Source: Mycolicibacterium rhodesiae NBB3 (GTDB lineage: Bacteria; Actinomycetota; Actinomycetes; Mycobacteriales; Mycobacteriaceae). Taken from it: a stretch of 64,000 bases of DNA. Below the pieces are notes generated by a model. The model worked only from the letters and a program-made list of their open reading frames with translations, had not been told where the DNA came from and ran no database searches. Numbering within the stretch: position 1 is the stretch's first letter; each line of letters begins with the position of its first letter. Where the stretch lies: the NCBI RefSeq assembly GCF_000230895.2, contig NC_016604.1:5518001-5582000 (forward strand), in the 5' to 3' direction. Of the stretch, positions 8,645-16,563 are shown piece by piece. Both the position numbers and the translations under genes were made by a program.

Positions 8645-9897
8645 CCGAAACGGCATCGGCCCCGACAGCGACTTCCGAGTCGGTCGAAGAGTTCGCAACG
8701 CGAGCCCGAAAGTGGCTGGCGGAGAACATGCCGTCGATCGACCCGGCCAACCCACCCGAGCATGACCGCGGCGAAGACGAACCGTGGCAGCGTGCCCGCG
8801 AGTTGCAAAAGAAGCTCTACGAGGGTGGGTTCGCCGGAATCTGCTTTCCCCGGGAGTACGGCGGCCTCGGTCTGCCGATCGCCTACCAGAAGGCGTTCAA
8901 CAACGAGTCGCGCAACTACGAGCTCCCGATCATCCTGAACACCCCGACCTTCACCATCTGTGCCGCTACCATCCTCGACACCGGGTCCGAAGAGCAGAAG
9001 CAGCAACACATCTCGGGCGCCTTGCGCGGTGACGAAGTGCTCGTCCAGCTACTGTCGGAACCGAGCGGCGGGTCTGACCTCGCCGGAGTGATCACCCGCG
9101 CCGATCGCAAGGGCGACAAATGGGTGATCAACGGCGCGAAGACGTGGAGCACCAGTGCGTTCGCCGCTGACTACGGCCTGATGCTCGCCCGCACCGACTG
9201 GGACGTGCCCAAGCACGAAGGCCTGACGATGTTCCTGGTGCCGATCAACAGCGAAGGCATCACCCTGCGGCGCATCAAGCAGGTCAACGGGTCGGTGGAG
9301 TTCTGCGAGGAATTCTTCGACAACCTCGAGCTCGGTGACGACGCCGTCGTCGGCGAGGTCAACGGCGGCTGGCACGTAGCCTCCCGGCAGCTGTACCACG
9401 AGCGCCGGGCCGTCGGCGGCGGGTCGGAGTTCGCGAGTGGCATTGGCGCCGAAGGCAAGTCCGACGTGCCGATCGATTACGTCGCGCTGTTGGAGGCGAC
9501 CGGCCAGGCCGACAGTGAGCGGGCGCAAGAGGCTGCCGGCCGTGCGCTTGTGCACCGTGCGGTGCGCGAGCAGCTCATCGACCACGTGTATCACGGCGTT
9601 CTGGACGGCGCGCTGCCACCGGCTGCCGGCTCGATCATCCGCGTCACGCACGCCGACGTGCATCATCTGGAGTTCGACACGGTGTTGTCGCTCACCGGGA
9701 GTTCGGGTGTTGTGGACGCCGGTGACGACATGATCCGCTATGGCGAGCGCTACCTGTCGCGACAGGCGGCCGCGCTCGGTGGCGGGACCACCGAGATCGC
9801 GCGCAACATCATCGGTGAGCGCGTGCTGGGCTTCCCCCGCGAGCACGCCGCCGACCGCGGCGTGCCGTTCAATCAGGTCAAGCGCAACAAGAGCTAG
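8641..9897 (+). CDS. Acyl-CoA dehydrogenase (FadE-like), second of a pair
   Basis: This 418-residue acyl-CoA dehydrogenase shows FPREYGGLGLP in the N-terminal domain, QLLSEPSGGSDLAG and KWVINGAKTWST in the beta domain, and GGGTTEIARNIIGERVLGFPRE at the C-terminus. These are full FAD-binding and active-site motifs. The start ATG overlaps the stop of the preceding gene, pointing to coupled translation and a possible heteromeric complex. The open frame extends 47 codons upstream, but that region belongs to the first subunit. It ends 120 nt before the IS110 transposase start. Confidence 0.9.
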   Translation: MTETASAPTATSESVEEFATRARKWLAENMPSIDPANPPEHDRGEDEPWQRARELQKKLYEGGFAGICFPREYGGLGLPIAYQKAFNNESRNYELPIILNTPTFTICAATILDTGSEEQKQQHISGALRGDEVLVQLLSEPSGGSDLAGVITRADRKGDKWVINGAKTWSTSAFAADYGLMLARTDWDVPKHEGLTMFLVPINSEGITLRRIKQVNGSVEFCEEFFDNLELGDDAVVGEVNGGWHVASRQLYHERRAVGGGSEFASGIGAEGKSDVPIDYVALLEATGQADSERAQEAAGRALVHRAVREQLIDHVYHGVLDGALPPAAGSIIRVTHADVHHLEFDTVLSLTGSSGVVDAGDDMIRYGERYLSRQAAALGGGTTEIARNIIGERVLGFPREHAADRGVPFNQVKRNKS

Positions 9898-9935
9898 CGC
9901 CCTCGCCCTGGCGAGTGCTAGATCGTATGGGGAGG

Positions 9936-10018
9936 CTGGGGCCTCACTGCATGTGAACGTGGGTTGCCGACAGGAATCGGGTCCTGGCCGGTAGAGCCAC
10001 AGATGTAGGAGGCCCCAG
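9936..10018 (+). ncRNA. Structured leader of the IS110 transposase, candidate non-coding RNA
   Basis: The arms CTGGGGCCTC (9936-9945) and GAGGCCCCAG (10009-10018) are exactly complementary. The pairing continues inward as CTGCAT with ATGTAG (one G-U pair) and GTG with CAC, separated only by small bulges, giving about 19 base pairs. The 42-nt apical part contains a smaller hairpin, CCGA/TCGG (9967-9980). The right arm ends on the first base of the transposase start codon. Known IS110-group elements encode a bridge RNA in this upstream region, but those RNAs are usually longer. A translational control hairpin is the alternative. Confidence 0.45.
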
Positions 10019-11103
10019 TGGTAGGTCAGCGTACGAGTGTCGGTTTGGATGTGCACGCACGTTCGGTTGTCGCGTGCGGATTGGACCGGGAAACCGGTGA
10101 AGTCGTTGAACGGCGGCTGACACCGGAGCACCGCGAAATCCTGGACTGGATTGGCGACTTGCCGGGTCCGGTGGCGGTGACCTATGAGGCCGGTCCCACC
10201 GGATTCTGTCTGGCGCGAGCTCTGGACGCGGCCGGGGTCGAGTGCCAGGTCGCCGCGCCCTCGAAACTGATCCGTCCCGCTGGCGATCGGGTCAAGACCG
10301 ATGCGCGCGATGCGGCGCATCTGGCTCGGTTGTTACATCTGGGTCAGATCACCGCGGTCGCGATTCCCTCCGCCGATCAGGAAGCGGCTCGTGATCTGGT
10401 GCGGGCCCGCGAGGACTGCCGCGGCGATTTGATGGCCGCGCGGCACCGGCTATCGAAACTGCTTCTGCGGCAGGGCATCGTGTACTACGGCGGCGCGACC
10501 TGGACCAGTCGTCACGAACTGTGGCTGCGCCAGCAGCGCTTCGACAACCGGGCACTGCAGCTGACCTATGACGCGACCTTCGACGCCATGACCTCGTGCG
10601 TGGACCGCAGGGAACGGCTGGAGGCAGCGATCGAGGAGATGGCCGCCGACAGTGAGTTCACCCCGGTGGTCCGACGGCTGGGGCGTCTGCGCGGGATCGC
10701 CACGCTGACGGCGTTCGGGCTGGCCACCGAGATCGGCGACTGGCACCGGTTGACCGGTCGCACGATCGGCGCCTACCTGGGGCTGGTCCCATCCGAATTC
10801 TCCTCCGGTGGCAGTCGGGTGCAGGGCGAGGTAACCAAGACCGGCAACAAGCACGTACGACGCCTGTTGGTCGAAGCGGCGTGGCACCATCGCAGCCCGT
10901 ATCGGCCGGGTGCGGTGTTGCGGCGTCGGTGGGATCTGGCCTGCCCGGCGGCGCGGGCTCGGGGTCAGGCCGCCAACCGACGCCTGCATCAGCGTTGGGC
11001 GAACTTCGATCAACGCAAGAAGCGATCCGTGGTCGCCAACATCGCGGTGGCCAGAGAGCTGGCCGGCTGGTGCTGGTCGTTGGCGGTGCTTGACGGGGAG
11101 TAG
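10018..11103 (+). CDS. IS110-family transposase
   Basis: This 361-residue recombinase has an N-terminal RuvC-like DEDD domain. Aspartate 11 is in VGLDVHA, glutamate 57 in TYEAGPTGF, and aspartates 95 and 98 in KTDARDAAHLA, so all four acidic residues are present. The C-terminal Transposase_20 part carries GRTIGAYLGLVPSEFSSGGS followed by KTGNKHVRRLLVEAAWH, which includes the serine-rich segment expected to supply the nucleophile. Length and motifs are those of an intact enzyme. The GTG start lies inside the right arm of the leader hairpin, so folding may limit translation. No passenger genes accompany it. Confidence 0.93.
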   Translation: MVGQRTSVGLDVHARSVVACGLDRETGEVVERRLTPEHREILDWIGDLPGPVAVTYEAGPTGFCLARALDAAGVECQVAAPSKLIRPAGDRVKTDARDAAHLARLLHLGQITAVAIPSADQEAARDLVRAREDCRGDLMAARHRLSKLLLRQGIVYYGGATWTSRHELWLRQQRFDNRALQLTYDATFDAMTSCVDRRERLEAAIEEMAADSEFTPVVRRLGRLRGIATLTAFGLATEIGDWHRLTGRTIGAYLGLVPSEFSSGGSRVQGEVTKTGNKHVRRLLVEAAWHHRSPYRPGAVLRRRWDLACPAARARGQAANRRLHQRWANFDQRKKRSVVANIAVARELAGWCWSLAVLDGE

Positions 11104-11336
11104 CCAGCCCATGGCGTCCAGATGACGAACTCGGTGGTGACGGCAAGCGTCTTGGAGTGATCCGCGTCTGTTCTATGAGCAATCACGTTGTCTGGCAACA
11201 TGATCACGCTCGACTCTAGATGGCGGCCAACTCCGACTCGAAGTCCCGATCCTGCGGTAACCAACCCGCGCATATCAGACTGACAACGCGTCGACACGAC
11301 ACGCTCGACACCACCACGACACTCATCTGGTCAAAC
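11104..11336. other. Non-coding region downstream of the transposase
   Basis: This stretch runs from the transposase stop to the terminator of the convergent radical SAM gene. It holds no convincing gene on either strand. Part of it must be the right end of the insertion sequence. IS1111-group relatives encode their guide RNA on this side, so a structured RNA here is possible, but I saw no long stem. It contains the second CTAGAT copy. Confidence 0.5.
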
Positions 11337-11374
11337 GAAGCGGCGGCCACGGCGACGGTCGCGGCCGCCGCTTC
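11337..11374 (-). terminator. Hairpin terminator of the radical SAM gene
   Basis: GAAGCGGCGGCC and GGCCGCCGCTTC form a perfect 12-bp stem around a 14-nt loop, 31 nt beyond the radical SAM stop codon. On the minus strand the hairpin is followed by TTCGTTT, a weak U-tract. It also separates that gene from the convergent transposase. Confidence 0.65.
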
Positions 11375-11405
11375 ACCTTGCCCCATTGACAATCAACTCC
11401 CCATA

Positions 11406-12452
11406 TCAGAACAGCGTCGGCTGCAACACTTCAGTATTCACGACCGCCGGCGCCGCCACCGAGCGGAACGATCGGCGGTCCGGGGCGAGGCCGTGCTTGG
11501 CGATCAACGGCGTGGCCCTATCGTGCAACAACTTCTTGTAGTCCGACGGCAGATACGCGCCGCGCCCGTACAACTCGCGATAGACCGAGACGAGTTCGGG
11601 ATGCGACCGCGCCAGCCACGCCATGAACCACCCGCGCGTCGAACCCCTCAGGTGAAGGCCGAACACGGTCACCCCCGTCGCTCCCGCCTCGGCGATCTGG
11701 CGCAGCAGCGCATCCAGATGCGCCGCGGAATCCGTCAGGTGCGGTAGCACCGGGGCGACCATCACGTGACAGTCGAGACCTGCTTCGCGGACAGCTGAGA
11801 TGAGCCCGAGGCGAGCCTGCGGTGCCGGGGTCCCCGGCTCGACGTCCTTGTGCAATTCGGGATCGCCCACGGCCAGCGACACCGCAACGCTGACGTCGAC
11901 GTGACGAGCTGCCTCGGTGATCAGCGGCAGATCGCGGCGCAAGAGCGTGCCCTTCGTCAGAATCGAGAACGGTGTACCGGAATCACGAAGCGCCGCAATG
12001 ATTCCCGGCATCAACGCGTAGCGCCCCTCGGCGCGTTGATACGGGTCGGTGTTGGTGCCGAGTGCCACGGTCTCGCGCTGCCAGGACCGCCGCGACAGCT
12101 CGCGCCGCAGCACCTCGGCGACATTCGTCTTCACCACGACCTGGGTGTCGAAGTCGGCGCCTGGGTCCATGTCCAGATACTCGTGGGTCGGACGGGCGAA
12201 GCAGTATCGGCAGGCGTGCGAACACCCGCGGTAGCCGTTGACCGTGTAATTGAAAGGGAGCATCGCCGCAGCCGGGCGGCCGGCGACATTGGGCCGAGCA
12301 TTGGGCACCTTGTTCAGCGCCGACTTGCAAATAATCTCGTGGAACGTCATGCCCTCGAACTGCGGCGACCGCACGCTGCGCACGAATCCGATCCGCTGCA
12401 GGCCGGGCAGGGCGCCATCGTCGACGCTCACGCCTTGGCCGTCCCACCGCAT
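11406..12452 (-). CDS. Rv2578c-family radical SAM protein
   Basis: This 348-residue radical SAM enzyme has the 4Fe-4S motif at residues 77-84 (CSHACRYC, CX3CX2C), preceded by NYTVNGYRG. This matches the spore-photoproduct-lyase-like group that includes M. tuberculosis Rv2578c. It opens with MRWDGQGVSVDDGALPGLQR, which is typical of that orthologue. A perfect LexA box lies 9 nt upstream of the ATG, so the gene should be induced by DNA damage. The actual substrate of the family is not established, and repair of modified DNA or tRNA are both conceivable. Gene order with hisS downstream is conserved apart from the inserted genes. Confidence 0.9.
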   Translation of the reverse strand: MRWDGQGVSVDDGALPGLQRIGFVRSVRSPQFEGMTFHEIICKSALNKVPNARPNVAGRPAAAMLPFNYTVNGYRGCSHACRYCFARPTHEYLDMDPGADFDTQVVVKTNVAEVLRRELSRRSWQRETVALGTNTDPYQRAEGRYALMPGIIAALRDSGTPFSILTKGTLLRRDLPLITEAARHVDVSVAVSLAVGDPELHKDVEPGTPAPQARLGLISAVREAGLDCHVMVAPVLPHLTDSAAHLDALLRQIAEAGATGVTVFGLHLRGSTRGWFMAWLARSHPELVSVYRELYGRGAYLPSDYKKLLHDRATPLIAKHGLAPDRRSFRSVAAPAVVNTEVLQPTLF

Positions 12453-12460
12453 ACCACCAT

Positions 12461-12476
12461 TCGAACTTATGTTCGA
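12461..12476. promoter_or_regulatory. LexA (SOS) box
   Basis: TCGAAC-TTAT-GTTCGA is a perfect match to the mycobacterial SOS consensus TCGAAC-N4-GTTCGA. It lies just upstream of the radical SAM gene and after the 3' end of the glycosyltransferase gene, so the radical SAM gene is the only sensible target. The orthologue Rv2578c is, as I recall, a known LexA target. Confidence 0.88.
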
Positions 12477-12492
12477 TGCGATGTCAAGGTAA

Positions 12493-13722
12493 TTACGCGC
12501 GTGGCGTCGCTCGCTCGACCGCTTCGATCAGGAGTCTTGCCGCCACCGCCGCTCCGTCGCCGCGGATCGTGAGCGCCACCTCGGACGCGCGCCTCGACAC
12601 CTCTGATGCCAGCGCAGTTTCCAGTGCGGCGGACAGGGTCTCGACCGTCGGATTCGCACCGTCGTGTGCCGCGCCGATCCCCAACGCGGCGACCCGTCCG
12701 GCCCAGTACGGTTGGTCGGCGATCTGCGGCACCACCACCTGGGGTGCGCCTGCGCGGGCCGCTGTCGTCGTGGTCCCCGCGCCGCCGTGGTGCACGACGG
12801 CAGCCACCCTGGTGAACAACTCCTGGAGGTTGGCCTCGCCGACGATGTGGCAATCGTCCCGATCGTCGATCGGAGCCAGATCGGCCCAGCCACGCGAGAT
12901 GACCACACGCCGCCCGTGCGCGCGGATCGCTTCGATTGCCACGGTTGCGACATCCTCAGGTGCGCGCACACTGCTGAAGCCCACGTAGACCGGCGGTGAC
13001 CCGGCATCGAGAAAGTCCACCAGATCGGTTGGCAGCGGCCGTGTGTCGGGCAGAATCCACGCGCCGGTCTGCACGACGTCGAGGTCGGGCGAACCCGGCC
13101 ACGGAGCGAGGACCGGATCCGCCGCCAGCCACGGTCGGTCGGTGTGGACGTGGTCGCGAACGTTGTCCACCGGAGGTAATCCCAGCGCCGCCCGGTGGGT
13201 GTTGAGCGGCGCACCGTAGAGCGCCTGTACCCGCTCGGCGTCCACCTCCCACAGCACCTTGTTCGATGCATTCGGCGGGAACGGCCGGCCCGGCCGCGGC
13301 AACGGCGTCTGATGCAAGGATGGCAGCACACCCGGCATGAAGGCGACGCATGCGTAGTAGATGCCGAGCGCTTCGGCGATCGAACGTTGCCCGGCAGGCA
13401 TCAGCCCTGTCGCCACCAATGCGTCGCACCCTTCGGCGGCCGGTGCCACGGTCTCGAACTGACTGGCCACCAACGCGGCGGCGACACGGGGCGCGTCGAC
13501 AGGCGTCGACGGCCTGATGCCAGATGACTTCACACCGTGCACCAGGTCCCGAACCGACTGCCCGGCGGCGATCATCGGGATGTCGATTCGGGCGGCGTGT
13601 TCAGCGAAGTCGGGCGGCGCACACAACAGCACCGCGACGTCCTGCAGCCGCAATTGAACCGCCAGTGCCAACATCGGTTCGATGTCTCCACGTGAACCCC
13701 ACGCCGACAACAACACTCGCAT
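12493..13722 (-). CDS. GT1-type glycosyltransferase
   Basis: This 409-residue enzyme belongs to the UDP-glycosyltransferase/GT28-like group, which transfers a sugar from a nucleotide donor to lipids or small molecules. The N-terminus MRVLLSAWGSRGDIEPMLAL is the classic acceptor-domain opening. The donor-binding C-terminal domain shows VVHHGGAGTTTTAARAGAPQ, then PQIADQPYWAGRVAALGIG. The frame is open 27 codons further upstream, but ATG at 13722 gives the family N-terminus. Close relatives in mycobacteria glycosylate glycopeptidolipids or sterols. There is no such cluster here, so the acceptor remains unknown. The LexA box lies beyond its stop and should not control it. Confidence 0.87.
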   Translation of the reverse strand: MRVLLSAWGSRGDIEPMLALAVQLRLQDVAVLLCAPPDFAEHAARIDIPMIAAGQSVRDLVHGVKSSGIRPSTPVDAPRVAAALVASQFETVAPAAEGCDALVATGLMPAGQRSIAEALGIYYACVAFMPGVLPSLHQTPLPRPGRPFPPNASNKVLWEVDAERVQALYGAPLNTHRAALGLPPVDNVRDHVHTDRPWLAADPVLAPWPGSPDLDVVQTGAWILPDTRPLPTDLVDFLDAGSPPVYVGFSSVRAPEDVATVAIEAIRAHGRRVVISRGWADLAPIDDRDDCHIVGEANLQELFTRVAAVVHHGGAGTTTTAARAGAPQVVVPQIADQPYWAGRVAALGIGAAHDGANPTVETLSAALETALASEVSRRASEVALTIRGDGAAVAARLLIEAVERATPRA

Positions 13723-13883
13723 TCGCTCCACCCCAATTCCGTTGGCCAATCGGACAGGTGGCTGATTGTGCGGCATGACCGGGGTCTTGCGGCAAGCCCC
13801 CATCTGCTCTATATGTTGAAGGTGGAAGGGGTGCTCACTCCCCCGACCGACTCCTGTGGTTGCGCGCTGGCGGGTAGCCAGGG

Positions 13884-14225
13884 TCAGCCGCCGATTCCGT
13901 TGTCAAGCCCCAGGTGTGTGCCGAAATACCACGGCACACCGACGTATCCGGCGGTAGCGACGAAGATCAGCGCCATCAACGCGGCGAGCCAGGCGAATGC
14001 GCGCACCCGGGACCCGAGCGGCGAGAACGCGAGCGCCACGAATAGCAGTCCGAACCCCGCGAAAATCCACGTGATGACCGTCAGAGGTGTATCGGCGGCA
14101 GCTTGGTAGTCGGTGATGTACCCGTCGGGAAAGCCGAACATCGACACGTCCATATACGTCCAGACAGACAGGCTGAACGCAGCCACCGCGCAGATCACAC
14201 AGGCGGCTCGTACCAAGGCCGTCAT
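13884..14225 (-). CDS. Small membrane protein of unknown function
   Basis: This 113-residue protein has three hydrophobic segments: about residues 5-22, 48-67 and 76-95. An aromatic region (WTYMDVSMFGFPDGYITDYQ) lies between the first two. I do not recognise a family. ATG at 14225 starts directly with the first membrane helix; a longer frame upstream adds a basic, non-conserved-looking extension. The gene stands alone upstream of the glycosyltransferase, on the same strand and 161 nt away. Confidence 0.65.
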   Translation of the reverse strand: MTALVRAACVICAVAAFSLSVWTYMDVSMFGFPDGYITDYQAAADTPLTVITWIFAGFGLLFVALAFSPLGSRVRAFAWLAALMALIFVATAGYVGVPWYFGTHLGLDNGIGG

Positions 14226-14987
14226 CGTGCCTTCGTCGGCGCGGGTCGATCGCACAAGATCATTATCCGGCGTCCGCGCAGTTGGAGTTAGCAACCTGGC
14301 CTTCACCGCCGTCGACCGTTCGCGTCCAGCGGGCGTCTTCAGTGCCGTGGCGAATCCGCGAACGAGCCATTGGCGAGTGGTAGCCGAAATTGTCACCAGT
14401 CGTAGATTGGCAAATCAGATCGCGACGTAACGATTCTCCGCGGATAGGTCCGGAGTCGCAGCTAATCCGCCAGAAATCTCGGCGGGAAGCCCCAACAGGA
14501 CGCCGTCATGGCGACATCGCGCGAAATGTGACGAAGTTTGCAGAGCCGGATTTTGGGTGGTGCCGAGCAAACATCGGCGCATCGCTTACTCGGTGCGGCG
14601 GCGGATGACCTCCCCGGTCCGACGAGCCACCCGAAAGCAGTCGCGATGCAGGTTCGGGTGCAAATTTTGATGCTGAAACATAACTAGCAAAGTCATTTTT
14701 TGGCGGTCTGAAACCATCGAGGCTGGCTAATTTCTACGCTTGCGTCGATTTTACATCTCAGCTCAACCACCTTGAACTGCGGTCTTCCAGCAGAGTTGGC
14801 ACCGTGATAGCTTCCTCGCAGGCGGCGGGTCGAGACAAGATTGATGGCTTCTGGCTATTGTCCATATCGTTGCTAGCTTTGCCGGTACACGTGGATTTTT
14901 TGCAGTCACAGGTGAGAGCTGCGCAGCTCAAGCAATGAGGCGATCGCGCAGCCGAGTGCTCGAGATGGCCTTGAAAGGGAGTCCGAA
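14226..14987. other. Long non-coding region upstream of the collagen-like gene
   Basis: No convincing gene was found in these 762 bases. The right half (about 14660-14910) is clearly richer in A and T than the surroundings, with runs such as TCATTTTTTGG and GGATTTTTTGC, as expected of promoter DNA. A perfect 14-bp palindrome, GAGCTGC/GCAGCTC, lies at 14916-14929, about 60 bp before the ATG. GAAAGGGAG, a good ribosome binding site, precedes the ATG of the secreted protein. Confidence 0.6.
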
Positions 14988-16361
14988 ATGTTGGATCGCG
15001 CTGTAGAAGCGGGTCTTGAAGAAGGTGGTCGTCGACGTCAACGCGTCGCCGCGCGAATCGGTAAGGCTGGCATGGGGCTGGTGGCACTGCCCCTTGCCGT
15101 GTCGGTGTTCACCGCGGCCCCAGCCCAGGCCGCCGCGGTCATCGATTTCGACGGAGACCCGTCAGATGTCGTCAATACACACGTAGGCGCCGTTCTGCCC
15201 TGGCTGATCGGAGATCCGGCAATCGGCGGGTCGAAGGGTTCCATCGGAGGCTGGGCCTGGGCCCACACCGGGCCGAAAGGCACCCAGGCCGGCGTCAAGG
15301 GCGTCCTCCAGCAGACGACACACCTCGGGCCTGCCTACTTCAATCTCGACGTGACCAAGTCCGCCGTGTTCACCTACACGCCGGCTACGACCACAACGAC
15401 GACGCCGCCGAGCGGACACGGCCCGTGCGACCACCCCGAGCATCAACCGACAACGACCACCACCAAGGGCCCGAAGGCCGAGCTCAACCTCGTGGATATC
15501 GGTAACTGGTCGGTGGGTGTCAAGGGATTTGCCGAATGGTATGGCCAGCTCGGCTTCACTTCCGACACCGTCGTCGATGAGAACGGCATCTCCTTCAATT
15601 GGTCCGGCGTAAACCGGCAGTACCTCGTGCTCGGCGGCGGGCTGCTGGTCTTGGGGTTCGATTTCACGCCGTCATTCGGTTTCCACATCCCGACTCCCGG
15701 AGTCAACCTCGCGGCGCCACTCGCGCCCATCCTGGCACCGGGTTCCACACCAGCGGGCACCGCGACGACTCTGGCCTCTGCGGCCAAGACCGGTGACGAG
15801 GCTGCCAAGCCAGGCGATCAAAGCGCCAAGCAAGGCGACGGCGGCGAGAAGCCGGATCGAAACATCGAGGCGACGGGCTATGAGACTGTCAAGCCGGGTC
15901 AGGAAGGCCAGACACCGGGCACTGACGGTGTGAATCCAGGTCAGGAAGGCGTCAAGCCAGGACAGGGAGGGGTGACTCCCGGCCAAGAGGGCGTCAAGCC
16001 GGGCAACGAAGGTGCGACTCCCGGTCAGCAGGGCGGCACCGCTGGCGGTGAAGGTGCGAGCCCCGGTGAGCAGGGCGGCACGCCCGGCCATGACGGCACC
16101 AAGGGTGACGACGGCGCCAAGGGTGACAACGGCACCAAGGGTGACAACGGCACGAAAGGCAACGACGGCACCAAGGGTGACAACGGCACCAAGGGTGACA
16201 ACGGCACCAAGGGCAACGACGGTGCTAAGGGCGGCAGCAATGCCAACGGCAGCGGAGCGCACGGTGGGGGCGGCGACAAGGGCGGCGACAAGGGTAACGA
16301 CGGTGGTGCCAAGTCGGGTGCCGGTGGCGACAAGGGCGGCGACAAAGGCGGCGACAAGTAG
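14988..16361 (+). CDS. Secreted protein with collagen-like Gly-X-Y tail
   Basis: This 457-residue protein appears to be exported. A charged N-terminus is followed by a hydrophobic stretch and APAQA-A, a likely signal peptidase I site near residue 48. Residues 50-245 form a globular-looking domain rich in Gly, Trp and Val, interrupted by a Thr/Pro linker. Residues from about 302 to 366 are irregular seven-residue repeats of the type PGQEGVK. Residues 367-417 are 17 consecutive Gly-X-Y triplets (GDN-GTK, GND-GAK). A Gly/Lys/Asp-rich end follows. I do not recognise the N-terminal domain. A surface or matrix role is plausible. A strong terminator follows the stop. Confidence 0.8.
   Translation: MLDRAVEAGLEEGGRRRQRVAARIGKAGMGLVALPLAVSVFTAAPAQAAAVIDFDGDPSDVVNTHVGAVLPWLIGDPAIGGSKGSIGGWAWAHTGPKGTQAGVKGVLQQTTHLGPAYFNLDVTKSAVFTYTPATTTTTTPPSGHGPCDHPEHQPTTTTTKGPKAELNLVDIGNWSVGVKGFAEWYGQLGFTSDTVVDENGISFNWSGVNRQYLVLGGGLLVLGFDFTPSFGFHIPTPGVNLAAPLAPILAPGSTPAGTATTLASAAKTGDEAAKPGDQSAKQGDGGEKPDRNIEATGYETVKPGQEGQTPGTDGVNPGQEGVKPGQGGVTPGQEGVKPGNEGATPGQQGGTAGGEGASPGEQGGTPGHDGTKGDDGAKGDNGTKGDNGTKGNDGTKGDNGTKGDNGTKGNDGAKGGSNANGSGAHGGGGDKGGDKGNDGGAKSGAGGDKGGDKGGDK
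16086..16238 (+). repeat. Tandem 18-bp repeats coding collagen-like triplets
   Basis: Units close to GGCACCAAGGGTGACAAC recur in tandem with minor variation. They encode 17 Gly-X-Y triplets in which X is Asp/Asn/Thr and Y is Asn/Asp/Lys. The low sequence divergence suggests recent expansion, so copy number may vary between strains. Confidence 0.85.
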
Positions 16362-16393
16362 GAACCGCACCGCGAGTTCGACATAGGTGGAGG

Positions 16394-16434
16394 CCGGCGG
16401 CCGAGCTACTTGCTCGGCCGCCGGTTCTTCGCTT
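16394..16434 (+). terminator. Intrinsic terminator
   Basis: A perfect 13-bp GC-rich stem (CCGGCGGCCGAGC / GCTCGGCCGCCGG) encloses the loop TACTT and is followed by TTCTTCGCTT. It lies 32 nt beyond the collagen-like gene and is the best rho-independent terminator in the window. Confidence 0.85.
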
Positions 16435-16563
16435 ACAGGCGGGCGACGACTCTCCTGCGGTCGCTCATGAGGCAATCGCCGCGACGCCGCCCTCGCCGAC
16501 TATCGGCGGGTGCGGTCCCGCTGCGCTCAGGCGATCAGGCGTGGGTGTACGTGTTCGCCGGAT

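Larger units (their letters stand above)
9918..11221 (+). mobile_element. IS110-family insertion sequence, ends not resolved
   Basis: The element consists of one intact IS110-type transposase with short non-coding flanks, about 1.3 kb in all. IS110 elements lack terminal inverted repeats and make few or no target duplications, so the borders cannot be read directly. The span given is bounded by a six-base direct repeat, CTAGAT (9918-9923 and 11216-11221), which could mark the ends or could be chance. The element sits between an acyl-CoA dehydrogenase gene and the conserved radical SAM gene and breaks neither. Confidence 0.6.

Noticed and set aside
9918..11221. CTAGAT direct repeats as a target-site duplication of the insertion sequence
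   Set aside because: IS110 elements rarely make such duplications, and six-base repeats 1.3 kb apart can occur by chance. The repeats were used only as a provisional boundary.
16086..16238. Regularly spaced repeats as a CRISPR array
   Set aside because: The repeats are contiguous 18-bp coding units without unique spacers, in frame within a protein gene.
15672..16475. Long minus-strand frame rich in Val, Ala, Leu and Thr opposite the collagen-like gene
   Set aside because: It is the antisense of the Gly-X-Y repeats. The repeat codons read backwards give a monotonous VVTLGA pattern. It has no plausible start or family.
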